From NCBI GenBank assembly GCA_937922805.1, contig CALAJV010000017.1, positions 1 through 64,000 of the forward strand: DNA of 64,000 nt, given 5' to 3'. This DNA comes from an uncultured Acidimicrobiales bacterium. Lineage in GTDB: Bacteria > Actinomycetota > Acidimicrobiia > Acidimicrobiales > SZUA-35. The position numbers and the translations under genes are program-made. Position 1 is the first letter of the stretch. Each line of letters starts with the position of its first letter. Shown piece after piece: positions 1 through 8,886 of the stretch. The notes under the pieces were generated by a model. It did no database searches. It had not been told where the DNA came from and saw only the letters and a list, made by a program, of their open reading frames with translations.

Positions 1-151
1 ACAACAACCGCGCCACCAACAACCCAACCCACCACAACAACCGCGCCACCAACAACCCAACCCACCACCACAACCGCGCCACCAACAACCCAACCCACCA
101 CAACAACCGCGCCACCAACAACCCAACCCACCACCACAACCGCGCCACCAA
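1..151 (+). repeat. 33-bp tandem repeat encoding a T/P-rich linker
   Basis: Four complete 33-bp units (1-33, 34-66, 67-99, 100-132) and a partial fifth lie head to tail. They differ only at one third-codon position (ACA or ACC). In frame with the downstream enzyme they encode the 11-residue unit TTTAPPTTQPT. The unit is a whole number of codons, so copy number can change without frameshift. The array continues beyond the window edge, so its full length is unknown. Confidence 0.95.
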
Positions 152-837
152 CCTCGAATTGTTCCGGCGGCGGCCAGTTCGAGCGTGTCTTCCGAGACGA
201 CTTCAACGGGACAAGCGTAAGCGGCAGCTGGTCGCAGTATTACAGCGAAGGCAACCACGGTTATGGATTGCGGCGGCCATCCGCAATCGCAGTCGAGAAT
301 GGCATGTTGGTCATGACGGCGAAAATGATAGATGGCAGCTTGGTATCAGGCGGAATGTCCCACAATTACACCCAGCAGTACGGTAAGTATCGTTTCCGGA
401 TTCGTACTGACAACGACTCATCTCTGGCTCTCAGCGGCGTGGCATTGACGTGGCCGGCATCAGGAGTTCACCCTCGCGATGGGGAAAACAATATTTATGA
501 GACGTTGGTGGAAACCGGAGCTCGAAATCCGTTCTTCACCTTCATCCACGAACCCTATGGAACCACTAGCGATCAGACTCGATTCGTTCACAATGCCGAT
601 GGCAGCCAATTCCAAATCATGACGATGGAATGGACTCCCGATCGAATCATGATTTCCCGAGAGGGTCCTGGCGGATCAACGACATATCAGGAACATGTTT
701 TGAACGAGTCTGACCGTGATGTGATTCCTGACAACCCACATCGACTTACGCTCCAACTCGACGCATGGAAGCATACGACGCCGAACACGGTCCAAATGGA
801 AGTCGACTGGGTTGAGGTTTCCAAATACTGCGGTTGA
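1..837 (+). CDS. Secreted GH16-like glycoside hydrolase/lectin-fold protein, 5' end missing
   Basis: Only the last 278 residues are visible. Residues 1-51 are the T/P-rich repeat, a typical linker between an N-terminal anchor or binding module and a catalytic domain. Residues about 60-278 resemble the glycoside hydrolase 16 jelly roll (RDDFNGT near the start, then a Y-G-K-Y-R-F-R-I-R strand). GH16 enzymes cleave beta-glucans and galactans outside the cell using an ExDxxE motif. Here the corresponding stretch reads E-N-N-I-Y-E at 484-501, so both glutamates are present but the central aspartate is asparagine. The protein could be a weak enzyme or a carbohydrate-binding relative. Family assignment is from motif and fold pattern only. 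Confidence 0.7.
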   Translation, partial: TTTAPPTTQPTTTTAPPTTQPTTTTAPPTTQPTTTTAPPTTQPTTTTAPPTSNCSGGGQFERVFRDDFNGTSVSGSWSQYYSEGNHGYGLRRPSAIAVENGMLVMTAKMIDGSLVSGGMSHNYTQQYGKYRFRIRTDNDSSLALSGVALTWPASGVHPRDGENNIYETLVETGARNPFFTFIHEPYGTTSDQTRFVHNADGSQFQIMTMEWTPDRIMISREGPGGSTTYQEHVLNESDRDVIPDNPHRLTLQLDAWKHTTPNTVQMEVDWVEVSKYCG

Positions 838-948
838 GAGGCTTGCGAACTCAACAACTCTGATTCTTCATCGCTCTCGCCCCAATTCGGTGTCACACCT
901 CAGTGGTACTCTGGCTGGTCGCGAGAGTAAACATGAGGTCAAGTCAAC

Positions 949-1755
949 GTGAAAACTACACGAGCAAGTCAACCAACAAGCGATCCGCCAACTAGCCCAA
1001 CTACCGATCACTTCAGCGCCCACCTCCGCCGAGGGATGGAGGCAAGAGAAGCTGCGGCCCGCAACAAGCTCAATGAACAAAAGCCCGGCAGCGAAAATGG
1101 CATCAGGAAAGAACGCTGTCAAGACTGCACAGGCTCACTACCGAGTAAAGCCAGGTTCTGTTCGTCTTGTGGGTCAGAGCAAACCAAGCCAACTCATCGA
1201 ACCGGTCATCATCGGAGTTCACTTTCGGTCGGCGACGGTGAGGCGGTTATCCAGGTCAGCAATATCACCGGCCCAGTAACGATCAGCCACGTTGAGGGAT
1301 CTGCAGGAACCGAAACTACCGAGAAATCGAACCCTGAAAATCCGATATCGTCCGCACCATCAAAGCCAGGCCGCCCCAAGCCCAATGCACCGCCGGAAGT
1401 GTCGACAACAGAAAAACTCCTCAACACGAGTAGCGAACAGGAACCATCGTCAAGGCAACTCATCGCCTCGACCGCAGCGGTGGTCACGAGTGGCGCCGCT
1501 ATAGCAACCGGTGTCGGTGTCCTGGCAACCTCACTGCGCCAAATCCTTCGACCGCTTTTCACGTTGAACGGAATTGGCTCGTTGCCGCTCACCCCACGTT
1601 CCATGGCGGCTGCGTTGGCAGCGATTGCGTGCACTGTTGTGGTCGGTAGCTCAATCGGAGCAGTGGCTTCGATACGAGCCAGCGCAACAGCCTCCAAAAA
1701 CACTGAGGCTCAACCAGCACCACCGGTTTCGGACCAGTTAGAGCTTTTCAGCTAA
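949..1755 (+). CDS. Zinc-ribbon protein with two C-terminal membrane segments
   Basis: 268 residues from a GTG start, preceded by a GAGG about 11 nt upstream. Residues 57-74 form a zinc ribbon (C57-x2-C60-x10-C71-x2-C74), usually a structural metal site. Residues 85-170 are low-complexity and rich in Ser, Pro and Glu. Two hydrophobic segments (about 171-195 and 220-241) suggest a membrane protein with the ribbon in the cytoplasm. I do not recognise the family, and no function is assigned. It stands alone, in the same direction as the next two genes. Confidence 0.65.
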   Translation: MKTTRASQPTSDPPTSPTTDHFSAHLRRGMEAREAAARNKLNEQKPGSENGIRKERCQDCTGSLPSKARFCSSCGSEQTKPTHRTGHHRSSLSVGDGEAVIQVSNITGPVTISHVEGSAGTETTEKSNPENPISSAPSKPGRPKPNAPPEVSTTEKLLNTSSEQEPSSRQLIASTAAVVTSGAAIATGVGVLATSLRQILRPLFTLNGIGSLPLTPRSMAAALAAIACTVVVGSSIGAVASIRASATASKNTEAQPAPPVSDQLELFS

Positions 1756-1912
1756 ACCCAGTTGAGTGGCGCACCAGGCACCTGGTCGTTGATTGGTATG
1801 CAAAATTGTTTGCAGAGCCTAAGGTATCTACTACGTTCACTAGCATCGCCTCGCCGACCACTACCAAAATTCTTGAAGCCTTCGGCGTTGGAACCACTAC
1901 CGAGGAGCCTCG

Positions 1913-2908
1913 ATGACATCTGTGCGCAACGCCTTGGCCGAAGCCACCGAAGTGCTGGGTGGCGACCTGATCGGTCGAATTTTGGAGCCATCTCCCCCAG
2001 CCGTCGATGACGGCGCCTTCTTCGCTGACGACCCGTTGAAAACACCGCCTCCAGAAGGGGTCGGTGTGGCTCAAATCGTCACCCCATTCGGACCTGGGAA
2101 GACGTGGAGTTCGGTTGTGGCCGAACGACCTGATCTAGAGTCGTGGGCCAAGGCCCGCTGGCTTGTTTCTCGTCCCCTAGCTGAAATTCCCGACGACTAC
2201 GTCGAGAAACGAACCAACCTTCATCGACTGGCCACGTATGTTGTTGCCCCAGCCCGACACCAGGTCAACGGCAAGTTTGGTTTACGTTGGACGAAAGGTG
2301 GGTTCGGAACTCCCTTCTTCGGAAACGATCGCCAGGTTCGAGTCGACGGCAATCTGCTGATCGTCCAAGAGGCCTCGTACGTTAAGTCAACCCCGATCTC
2401 GTCGATGGCGGGCGCGGCCGAATTCATTGGGAGCGGAATCGACGACAAGATCGCGGCCGAGCACGATTCCCCGCCACTAGGCGACGTCAACGCCGACCTA
2501 GGAGTCACGGCTGACGTCGTACAGTTCCTCGATGGATGGTGGGGAATGGGAACCGCGGCGCTGGAACGAGTTCGGGCCGACGAGAAGTCGATCGACCCGG
2601 GTCGGGTACAACTTTGGCCGGGCCATTTCGATCCCGCAATTGAAATCGGAGACGTCGACCGTCGAGCGTCATTCGGAGCGTCTCCCGGGGATCAAACGTC
2701 AAATGAGCCTTATCTATATATCAGCATCTGGTGGCCTGACCGGTTGGACCTTTCCGACAGTGATGATTTCTGGAATGCCGAGGGCTACGTTGGTGCTCGA
2801 ATGCCGTATTCGTTTATCAAGAGCCAGCCCGATCCATTGACCTCAGCGATCGACTTTTTCCGCGGTGGCCGCGATCGGCTACAGGAAACAACTTCCGTTC
2901 TCACCTGA
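1913..2908 (+). CDS. Conserved hypothetical protein
   Basis: 331 residues, starting at an ATG with a GAGG about 10 nt upstream. It has no signal peptide and no membrane segment, so it should be cytoplasmic. It is rich in Trp and Asp (several W-W and W-P motifs: GWWGMG, SIWWPD). The middle contains HRLATYVVAPAR and KFGLRWTKGGFGTPFFG, and the C-terminal part contains YLYISIWWPD. It looks like a conserved folded protein, but I do not recognise the family. It lies 65 bp upstream of the Rieske/glutamate-synthase gene and could be co-transcribed with it. Confidence 0.7.
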   Translation: MTSVRNALAEATEVLGGDLIGRILEPSPPAVDDGAFFADDPLKTPPPEGVGVAQIVTPFGPGKTWSSVVAERPDLESWAKARWLVSRPLAEIPDDYVEKRTNLHRLATYVVAPARHQVNGKFGLRWTKGGFGTPFFGNDRQVRVDGNLLIVQEASYVKSTPISSMAGAAEFIGSGIDDKIAAEHDSPPLGDVNADLGVTADVVQFLDGWWGMGTAALERVRADEKSIDPGRVQLWPGHFDPAIEIGDVDRRASFGASPGDQTSNEPYLYISIWWPDRLDLSDSDDFWNAEGYVGARMPYSFIKSQPDPLTSAIDFFRGGRDRLQETTSVLT

Positions 2909-2973
2909 GTTAGCGACGCCATAGAAAAAGTAGTCGACAACGCTCACATCCAGGCAATCCCAAAGGACAACAC

Positions 2974-4581
2974 ATGGCACCGATAGCGCTAGCAAGCTGG
3001 GACGATCTCGCAGATAGACAACCGTTTGGAGCGACGGTCGGAAACGTTGAGCTGGTGATCGTCCGCTTTGATGACGACCACCGCGTTCTCTACGGTCGGT
3101 GTCAGCACCGAGGCGCCTTGATGGCCGATGGCTATATCAGAGGCGACGATATCATCTGCGGGGTTCACTCGTGGGACTACCAATTCCGGACCGGAGTTAG
3201 CTCATACAACAACAGCGAACAACTCCACCGGTTCACCTCGTGGCTTGAAGACGGACAGGTTTTTGTCGATGACGATGAAATTTCAGCCTGGGAAAAGCTC
3301 AACCCGCAAGCCTACGACTACAGCGGGTATCAAGGACGGTACCAAGACCTTCACGGTTCAGATGATGAACCTCATGTGGCCCTAATCCGAAAGCTCGCAA
3401 GCGAGGGTCTAAGCAAGCTCGGCCATCACGGTCCGGTAACCGCAATGGGCGTCTCGGCCAACGAGCTACCCAAATGGGATGACATCCAGTTGGTTACCGC
3501 ACAACTTGCCACCCGACCCCTTCTTGACGATGTTCCGGTGGAAACGTCAACCGTCATTGGGCCGAATGCTTCCCGTCCACTCGCTCTTGATATTCCACTA
3601 TTCGTCAGCGACATGAGTTTCGGATCGCTAAGCGAAGAAGCCAAAATCTCATTGGCTCGAGGAGCAGAACTAGCGGGCACCGGTATTTGCTCAGGTGAGG
3701 GTGGCATGCTCCCCGAGGAGAAGGCCGAAAACTCTCGCTATTTCTACGAGCTGGCCAGCGGTCGCTTCGGTTGGGATATCAGCAAGGTCGAGGACGTCAG
3801 CGCTTTTCACTTCAAATTCGGCCAAGGAGCCAAAACCGGAACCGGCGGTCACCTGCCTGGGGCGAAGGTTAAGGGCAAGATTGCCGAAGTGCGAGGTCTG
3901 GTCGAGGGCGAGGACGCAATATCGCCAGCAACCTTCGTCGATCTCAAATCCGCCGAGGATTACCGTCGGGTGGCTGAAGAGGTTCGAACGGCTACCGGCG
4001 GAATTCCTATTGGAGCCAAGCTGTCGGCTCAACACATCGAACGAGATATAGATGCTGCGATCGAAATTGGTGTCGACTACATCATTCTTGATGGGCGAGG
4101 AGGCGGGACGGGGGCAGCCCCAACCGTATTCCGAGATCACATTTCGGTTCCCACTATTCCGGCGCTAGCCCGAGCCCGCCGCCACCTGGACAGTGTCGAT
4201 AGCAACGTTACGCTGGTAATAACTGGCGGCCTGAGAACCCACACTGACTTTGTAAAAGCGCTGGCTCTCGGAGCTGATGCCATTGCGCTTTCCAATGCTC
4301 CGATGCAAGCTATTGGTTGCATCGGAATGCGAGCCTGCAACACCGATACCTGCCCTGTTGGTATTGCTACTCAACGTCAAGACTTGCGCTCCCGACTTGT
4401 CATCGACGATGCCGCTCAGAGACTAGAACGATGGTTCAGCGCCTCGATCGAGCTAATGCAAGTGATAGCAAGAGCCACCGGCAACGACAAGTTGTCGGAC
4501 CTCTCGATATCCGACCTCACGACGTTCGACCGGGAACTCTCTCATTTGGCTGGCATAGCCTACGGCGGCGTCGACCGCTAG
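2974..4581 (+). CDS. Rieske [2Fe-2S] domain fused to FMN-binding glutamate-synthase domain
   Basis: 535 residues; ATG with AAAGGA six bases upstream. The N-terminal 100 residues are a Rieske ferredoxin domain with ligands C43, H45, C62 and H65 (C-x-H-x16-C-x2-H). Residues about 165-520 match the central FMN/glutamate-binding barrel of glutamate synthase. They include the C449-x5-C455-x4-C460 spacing that binds the 3Fe-4S cluster in that family. The glutaminase domain is absent. Related stand-alone barrels form the MgsC subunit of N-methylglutamate synthase. The fusion suggests an electron-transferring synthase or oxidoreductase acting on glutamate or a methylated amine. The substrate is inference. 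Confidence 0.85.
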   Translation: MAPIALASWDDLADRQPFGATVGNVELVIVRFDDDHRVLYGRCQHRGALMADGYIRGDDIICGVHSWDYQFRTGVSSYNNSEQLHRFTSWLEDGQVFVDDDEISAWEKLNPQAYDYSGYQGRYQDLHGSDDEPHVALIRKLASEGLSKLGHHGPVTAMGVSANELPKWDDIQLVTAQLATRPLLDDVPVETSTVIGPNASRPLALDIPLFVSDMSFGSLSEEAKISLARGAELAGTGICSGEGGMLPEEKAENSRYFYELASGRFGWDISKVEDVSAFHFKFGQGAKTGTGGHLPGAKVKGKIAEVRGLVEGEDAISPATFVDLKSAEDYRRVAEEVRTATGGIPIGAKLSAQHIERDIDAAIEIGVDYIILDGRGGGTGAAPTVFRDHISVPTIPALARARRHLDSVDSNVTLVITGGLRTHTDFVKALALGADAIALSNAPMQAIGCIGMRACNTDTCPVGIATQRQDLRSRLVIDDAAQRLERWFSASIELMQVIARATGNDKLSDLSISDLTTFDRELSHLAGIAYGGVDR

Positions 4582-4587
4582 CAGAAG

Positions 4588-5298
4588 CTAACCGTTAGTC
4601 AACATATTGCCGTCGACGGTTAACGGTTCACCATTCCAAATTCCGGCTGCAATCGCTACCGGCGCCCGTTCATGGTCGGGGGTGCCCCACTCGACGTAAG
4701 CGGCAATGGCATTGGAGTCGGTAAAATCACTCGTACGGTAAAGGCCTAATTCGCCGGCAGCAGGCGTGATTTGTACCGTCGATGTCAACGTAAGCGTTGC
4801 TCCTGGTTCGATCACGCCACCACCACCAACACCAACGTATTCAGGAAAGTTGCACCACGTGTAGCTGCTGATGTCAACCGCAGCCGACCCGGAGTTCGTA
4901 ACCTGAACCTCAGAGTTGTCGAAGTTGATGGAGACGATCTTTAGACCGAGCGATCCAGCCGGACCGTCAACCGGATCAGCCGTTGTTGTTTCTGAACTCG
5001 CTGTGGTTTCGGCCGGAGCGGTGTCAGACGTTTCCGTTGTCTCGGCCGCTGTTGTTTCCGAACTCTCAGTTGATTCTTGTTCGACGACGGTAGTTTCGGC
5101 CGCTGTGGTCTCAGATACGGCTTCAGAACTTTCGGTCTCGGTCGGCTGTTCGGCCAAGGTCGTAGCGTCTTCAGCCGTCTCATCATCGCCAGGCAAGGTG
5201 ACGGCGCCAGTGTCGGTAACGTCGCTATCCCCGTCGCCGCAGCTAACGGCAAGCAAAGCCAGCATGGCCACGGTCACAAACTTCCACACAACTCTCAT
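4588..5298 (-). CDS. Lipoprotein with C-terminal lamin-tail-like domain
   Basis: 236 residues. The N-terminus is a lipoprotein signal peptide with lipobox LAVSC (cysteine 20), so the protein is membrane-anchored outside. Residues 21-112 form a long Thr/Glu/Ser-rich linker. Residues about 113-236 are a beta-sandwich-like domain (LGLKIVSINFDNSEVQVTNSG, an asymmetric strand pattern ending in GIWNGEPL) resembling lamin-tail domains found in secreted proteins. A GAGGG precedes the ATG. Its stop is only 6 bp from the stop of the convergent Rieske/glutamate-synthase gene. No specific function can be given. Confidence 0.75.
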   Translation of the reverse strand: MRVVWKFVTVAMLALLAVSCGDGDSDVTDTGAVTLPGDDETAEDATTLAEQPTETESSEAVSETTAAETTVVEQESTESSETTAAETTETSDTAPAETTASSETTTADPVDGPAGSLGLKIVSINFDNSEVQVTNSGSAAVDISSYTWCNFPEYVGVGGGGVIEPGATLTLTSTVQITPAAGELGLYRTSDFTDSNAIAAYVEWGTPDHERAPVAIAAGIWNGEPLTVDGNMLTNG

Positions 5299-5821
5299 CT
5301 GTCCCTCAATCTCCTCAGCCGCTCAATTGACTGACGGCCGCTGGCCATCACCCTAATCAATCTCAAGGATTCGCGGCACCACGCTTCCGCTGATTCTCAG
5401 CATGTGGCAACGATCTACCTCAACGGCAAGCCTACCGCCGCCCTGGCAGAGCCCCCGGCAAGGTCGTTCAAGGTTGGTGAGATTGGTCCAAATTGGCCGC
5501 AATTGGCCACGAGTAGTGGATCAGGTTCTGCGTGGCCGGAGGGGCAGACGCCAGGCCATGTGACATAGCGCCTGCCCTCAGGTACCCGCCATTACACAGC
5601 CCACTATTGTGCCATTGTCCACTGCCGAACAATGGGGAGCGGTCCCCTGGTTTGCGCCAATCGACGCTGGCTCAGCTGAGCATTGCCAAGATCAGCTTCC
5701 CGACTAGCTGGACCTGGCGGTCGGTTTTGCCGGAAAATTACATCGCCACCATAGCGGCACTTGACCGAACGTCCAGTACTGTGAAGATGCGGACACGTTG
5801 GCGCTGGGAGGCGCTCTAGTT
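5299..5821. other. Gene-free intergenic region
   Basis: About 520 bp without a convincing gene. It contains a direct repeat of AATTGGCC near 5492-5512 and an inverted repeat CCATTGT/ACAATGG (5612-5618 and 5629-5635, 10-nt loop) that could be an operator. Open frames here show no coding pattern. It separates the lipoprotein from the CoA-transferase gene, which diverge from each other, so promoters for both must lie within it. Confidence 0.5.
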
Positions 5822-8149
5822 GTGGGATTTCTTGACGGAATACGAGTAGTCGACTTCGGTCAATTTGTGGCCGGTCCAGTTGCCGCTATGTTCTTGGCCG
5901 ACCAAGGGGCCGACGTTGTCCGGGTTGAGCGCCCGAGCGGTCCGTCCTATGACACCGCAGCCAACGCTACCTGGAATCGGGGCAAGCGGAGCCTGTGTCT
6001 CGACCTTAAAAACCCGCGAGAGCAAGTAGCGGCTAAGGGCCTAATCGTCGACGCCGACATCGTGATCGAGAACTTCAGACCTGGGGTGATGGATCGTCTT
6101 GGTCTCGGCTACGAAACAACCAGAGCACTAAACCCGGGCCTTATCTACGCCTCTCTTCCAGCATTCGGGCGACGCGATCAGCGACGCAACGTTCAGGGCT
6201 GGGAGGGAGTCGTGCTCGCGGCCGCTGACGTCTTCCGTCCTCGGACTGCGTATCGACACATGCTCGATCAAATCCATACCGATCCGGTCGACCGCGCTGG
6301 AACCCCGGTTTTCACCGGCGAGCCCATTGCCTCCATGTATGCGGCCCTAATTGCCAATGTCGGAATACTGGCGGCGCTCACTGCTCGAGAACGAAGCGGT
6401 CAAGGTCAACACGTCGAGGCCCCTCTGTTCGATTCCTTCATGCAGTCGGTTGGCATTCTTGGTATGGCCAAAGTTCCTTTTAGGCGGCCGTCAACTGATT
6501 CTTTCGGACCATGGGATCATCAATACCGGTGTGCCGACGGCCGATGGGTACATGTTGTTTGCATCGAACGAAAGCACGCTGAGGCTCTAGCCGAGCTGAT
6601 AAAGGAACCGTCGCTTATTGATCTTGGGCTAACCGATCCAGCGCTAGTCAAGCGACCCGAACATTCAGATCAGGTCCGCGGAGCACTAACAGAGGCGTTC
6701 AAAACCGCGCCAGCCAAAGAATGGGAAACCCAGTTCGAAGCCTTGGGGATTCCTGGCGCCATCTGTCGCACAACTAAAGAATGGCTCGATCACCCTCAAG
6801 CAAGTTCTGGGCTAACCCTCTCGGTTCACGATCCAGTACTGGGCCAATCGAAACAACCAGCACCAATCGTATTGATGTCAGAGAATATGCACCGCGCTGA
6901 TAGCGCCGCTCCGCACCCTGGGCAGCATCGAGAAGAGGTGCTAAACGAGCTAGCAGGCGCCAATCCCTTCGAAGCTACTGACTTGAAAAAGACTGCCGCT
7001 GCCGCCAACCTTGGACTGCCTTTGAGTGGGGTTCGCGTTCTAGACCTCAGCACAGTACTCGCCGGCCCCACCTGTGGTCGCACCCTGGCCGAACTTGGCG
7101 CTGACGTGATCAAGATAAACGATCCGAAACGGAAAGGCGTTCCTTTTCATCACGACGTGAATCGAGGAAAGCGGTCGATTCTGTTAGACCTGGCGTCGGT
7201 CGAAGGACTAGAGATTTTCTGGGAGCTAGTCGATACCAGCGACGTTGTAATCGAGAACTTTCGATCTGGAGTCAGCAACCGTCTCGGTATTGGCTACGAC
7301 GAGCTAAAAGCGCGCAAGTCCGACATTATCTACTCCTCAATAACTGCCTTCGGAACCACTGGCCCATGGGCCGAGATGCCCGGATACGAAGAAACGGTCG
7401 AAGCGGCAACCGGTATGCAATGCCGGTTTGGCGGCGCCGAATCGCCGGAGGTTTGGCCGTTTTGCACCATCAATGATTATGGCACTGGGTTGGCTACCGC
7501 CACTGGCGTTCTTCTTGCGTTACTCGAACGCTCCGTTTCTGGCCACGGTCAACGAGTAGACGCGTCGCTAGCTCGTACTGCTGGAGTTTTTCAGTCACAA
7601 GACATGATCGACTTTGATAGCAAAAAGTGGCGTAACGATCAGCAGAGCGAATTCGGTTTGAGTCCGGTCTACCGCATTTATCAGTGTCAAGATCGCTGGA
7701 TCTTCCTTGGAACAACCTCGAGAGAAAAGCTCGAACCATTGCTTGGTGAGACCGTTCAATCAACCGATGGATTCGCGTTGCAGCTCAGCGAATGGTGTCG
7801 ACGCCGACCGGCGGCCGAAGCCGTCAGTCGACTGCTAGAAAACAACATCGGGGCCCAAGAATTGCTGTGGCTAAATGATGTGATGATGGATCCCCACGTT
7901 GTGGGGGCTGGCCTGAGCGTTGTCCGCGACCACGAAGGCATTGGATTACTTCGTACCACCGGACCAGGCACCTGGTTGTCTGAGTCAACTGTCACTGTCG
8001 GCAAACCGGCCACCATCCCAGGCACCGACATTGAGTCAGTACTTGAAGAAATCGATCGGCTCGGTGATCTTGTCGAACTATCCAAATCTGGGGCCATCGG
8101 CTTACCGGCCCAAACCACTACCCTTGGGTCGCAGCCGCCAACGGCGTGA
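5822..8149 (+). CDS. Double-domain CaiB/BaiF-family CoA-transferase
   Basis: 775 residues. I prefer the GTG at 5822 (MGFLDGIRVVDFGQ, the usual family start), because GGGAGG lies 10 nt upstream at 5806-5811; a TTG at 5798 is also in frame. Two complete family III CoA-transferase domains are fused: about 1-390 and 400-775, each starting with V-L/V-D-x-x-x-x-x-A-G-P. The family moves CoA between carboxylic acids through an aspartyl-CoA intermediate. In the second domain the aspartate is present (IND552YGTG). In the first domain the same position is glutamate (TGE167P), so that half may be impaired or structural. The substrate is unknown. Members of this family are usually about 400 residues long. 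Confidence 0.9.
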   Translation: MGFLDGIRVVDFGQFVAGPVAAMFLADQGADVVRVERPSGPSYDTAANATWNRGKRSLCLDLKNPREQVAAKGLIVDADIVIENFRPGVMDRLGLGYETTRALNPGLIYASLPAFGRRDQRRNVQGWEGVVLAAADVFRPRTAYRHMLDQIHTDPVDRAGTPVFTGEPIASMYAALIANVGILAALTARERSGQGQHVEAPLFDSFMQSVGILGMAKVPFRRPSTDSFGPWDHQYRCADGRWVHVVCIERKHAEALAELIKEPSLIDLGLTDPALVKRPEHSDQVRGALTEAFKTAPAKEWETQFEALGIPGAICRTTKEWLDHPQASSGLTLSVHDPVLGQSKQPAPIVLMSENMHRADSAAPHPGQHREEVLNELAGANPFEATDLKKTAAAANLGLPLSGVRVLDLSTVLAGPTCGRTLAELGADVIKINDPKRKGVPFHHDVNRGKRSILLDLASVEGLEIFWELVDTSDVVIENFRSGVSNRLGIGYDELKARKSDIIYSSITAFGTTGPWAEMPGYEETVEAATGMQCRFGGAESPEVWPFCTINDYGTGLATATGVLLALLERSVSGHGQRVDASLARTAGVFQSQDMIDFDSKKWRNDQQSEFGLSPVYRIYQCQDRWIFLGTTSREKLEPLLGETVQSTDGFALQLSEWCRRRPAAEAVSRLLENNIGAQELLWLNDVMMDPHVVGAGLSVVRDHEGIGLLRTTGPGTWLSESTVTVGKPATIPGTDIESVLEEIDRLGDLVELSKSGAIGLPAQTTTLGSQPPTA

Positions 8150-8294
8150 TCAGGCGCAACAGGCAACAACTGCCTAGTTTGAAGCCGACCTCGAGAATAA
8201 GTAAGAAAATGGTCGATCAAGTTCTTCGATAACCGGCAAAAAGGGGTACCTTTTGCCCAGCCGGAAAAACCCATAGAATAGGAGGATGGCGGGT

Positions 8295-8882
8295 ATGGGG
8301 AAGTATATACCGCCGTCTTTCGAGCAGATTGACCGTCTGGCCGGGGCGAGTGGCCAACTTAACGAGCAACTGGGACAGCTAGCCGCTGCTGCTGCAGACG
8401 GGAGTGAAATCGCGATTGATCTTTTGCTGTACGCCATTGATTCCCAGCGTTTGGCTGAACCGGGGATTCGTCGGATATTGATCAATCCAGCAGAAGTCGA
8501 CGACGTCAACCAAGAAGTTCTGATTGCAGTGGCGGAGAAGGTCGGAACGTTCCGTAACGAATCGAAATTCACCACCTGGCTTTTTGGTCTCGCTCGCAAT
8601 AAGGCCCTCGAATATCTCCGACGAAAGAAAGAGACGGTTGAGTTCCGATCAGAACTAGGTGACGTCGGTCGGATAAGTTCGATGATTGCGAGCGAAGTCT
8701 CGGTCCAGGAACTGCTGCGAGCCCTCCCAGAACATTACCGACTTGCAGTCACTATGCGAGATCTTCAAGGAATGGCATACCAAGATATTGCGTCGGCCCT
8801 TGACCTAAATATAAATACCGTCCGCGCCCACATCTCGCGCGGTAGGGCCTTGCTAGCCGCCGCCGCTACCGGCCAAATCTGA
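8295..8882 (+). CDS. Sigma-70 family RNA polymerase sigma factor
   Basis: 195 residues. The GGAGG at 8281-8285 touches an upstream ATG (8286) but sits 9 nt before the ATG at 8295, so 8295 is the likely start. Region 2 (about 45-115; DDVNQEVLIAVAEK, then TTWLFGLARNKALEYLRR) binds core polymerase and the -10 box. Region 4 (about 137-190; LPEHYRLAVTMRDLQGMAYQDIA with a helix-turn-helix) binds the -35 box. It has the two-domain layout of ECF-type factors. Its stop is 4 bp before the Ser/Thr kinase start, which points to one operon and to phosphorylation as a possible control of this factor (inference). Confidence 0.88.
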   Translation: MGKYIPPSFEQIDRLAGASGQLNEQLGQLAAAAADGSEIAIDLLLYAIDSQRLAEPGIRRILINPAEVDDVNQEVLIAVAEKVGTFRNESKFTTWLFGLARNKALEYLRRKKETVEFRSELGDVGRISSMIASEVSVQELLRALPEHYRLAVTMRDLQGMAYQDIASALDLNINTVRAHISRGRALLAAAATGQI

Positions 8883-8886
8883 TCCC

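Noticed and set aside
1..151. CRISPR array
   Set aside because: The repeats are contiguous without unique spacers and are translated in frame with the downstream enzyme.
4916..5356. Antisense Ser/Val-rich open frame
   Set aside because: It is the mirror of the Thr/Glu-rich linker in the lipoprotein on the other strand; such low-complexity DNA leaves long open frames on both strands.
5532..5819. Small gene before the double CoA-transferase
   Set aside because: No ribosome site or plausible folding pattern; it overlaps the ribosome-binding site of the CoA-transferase gene.
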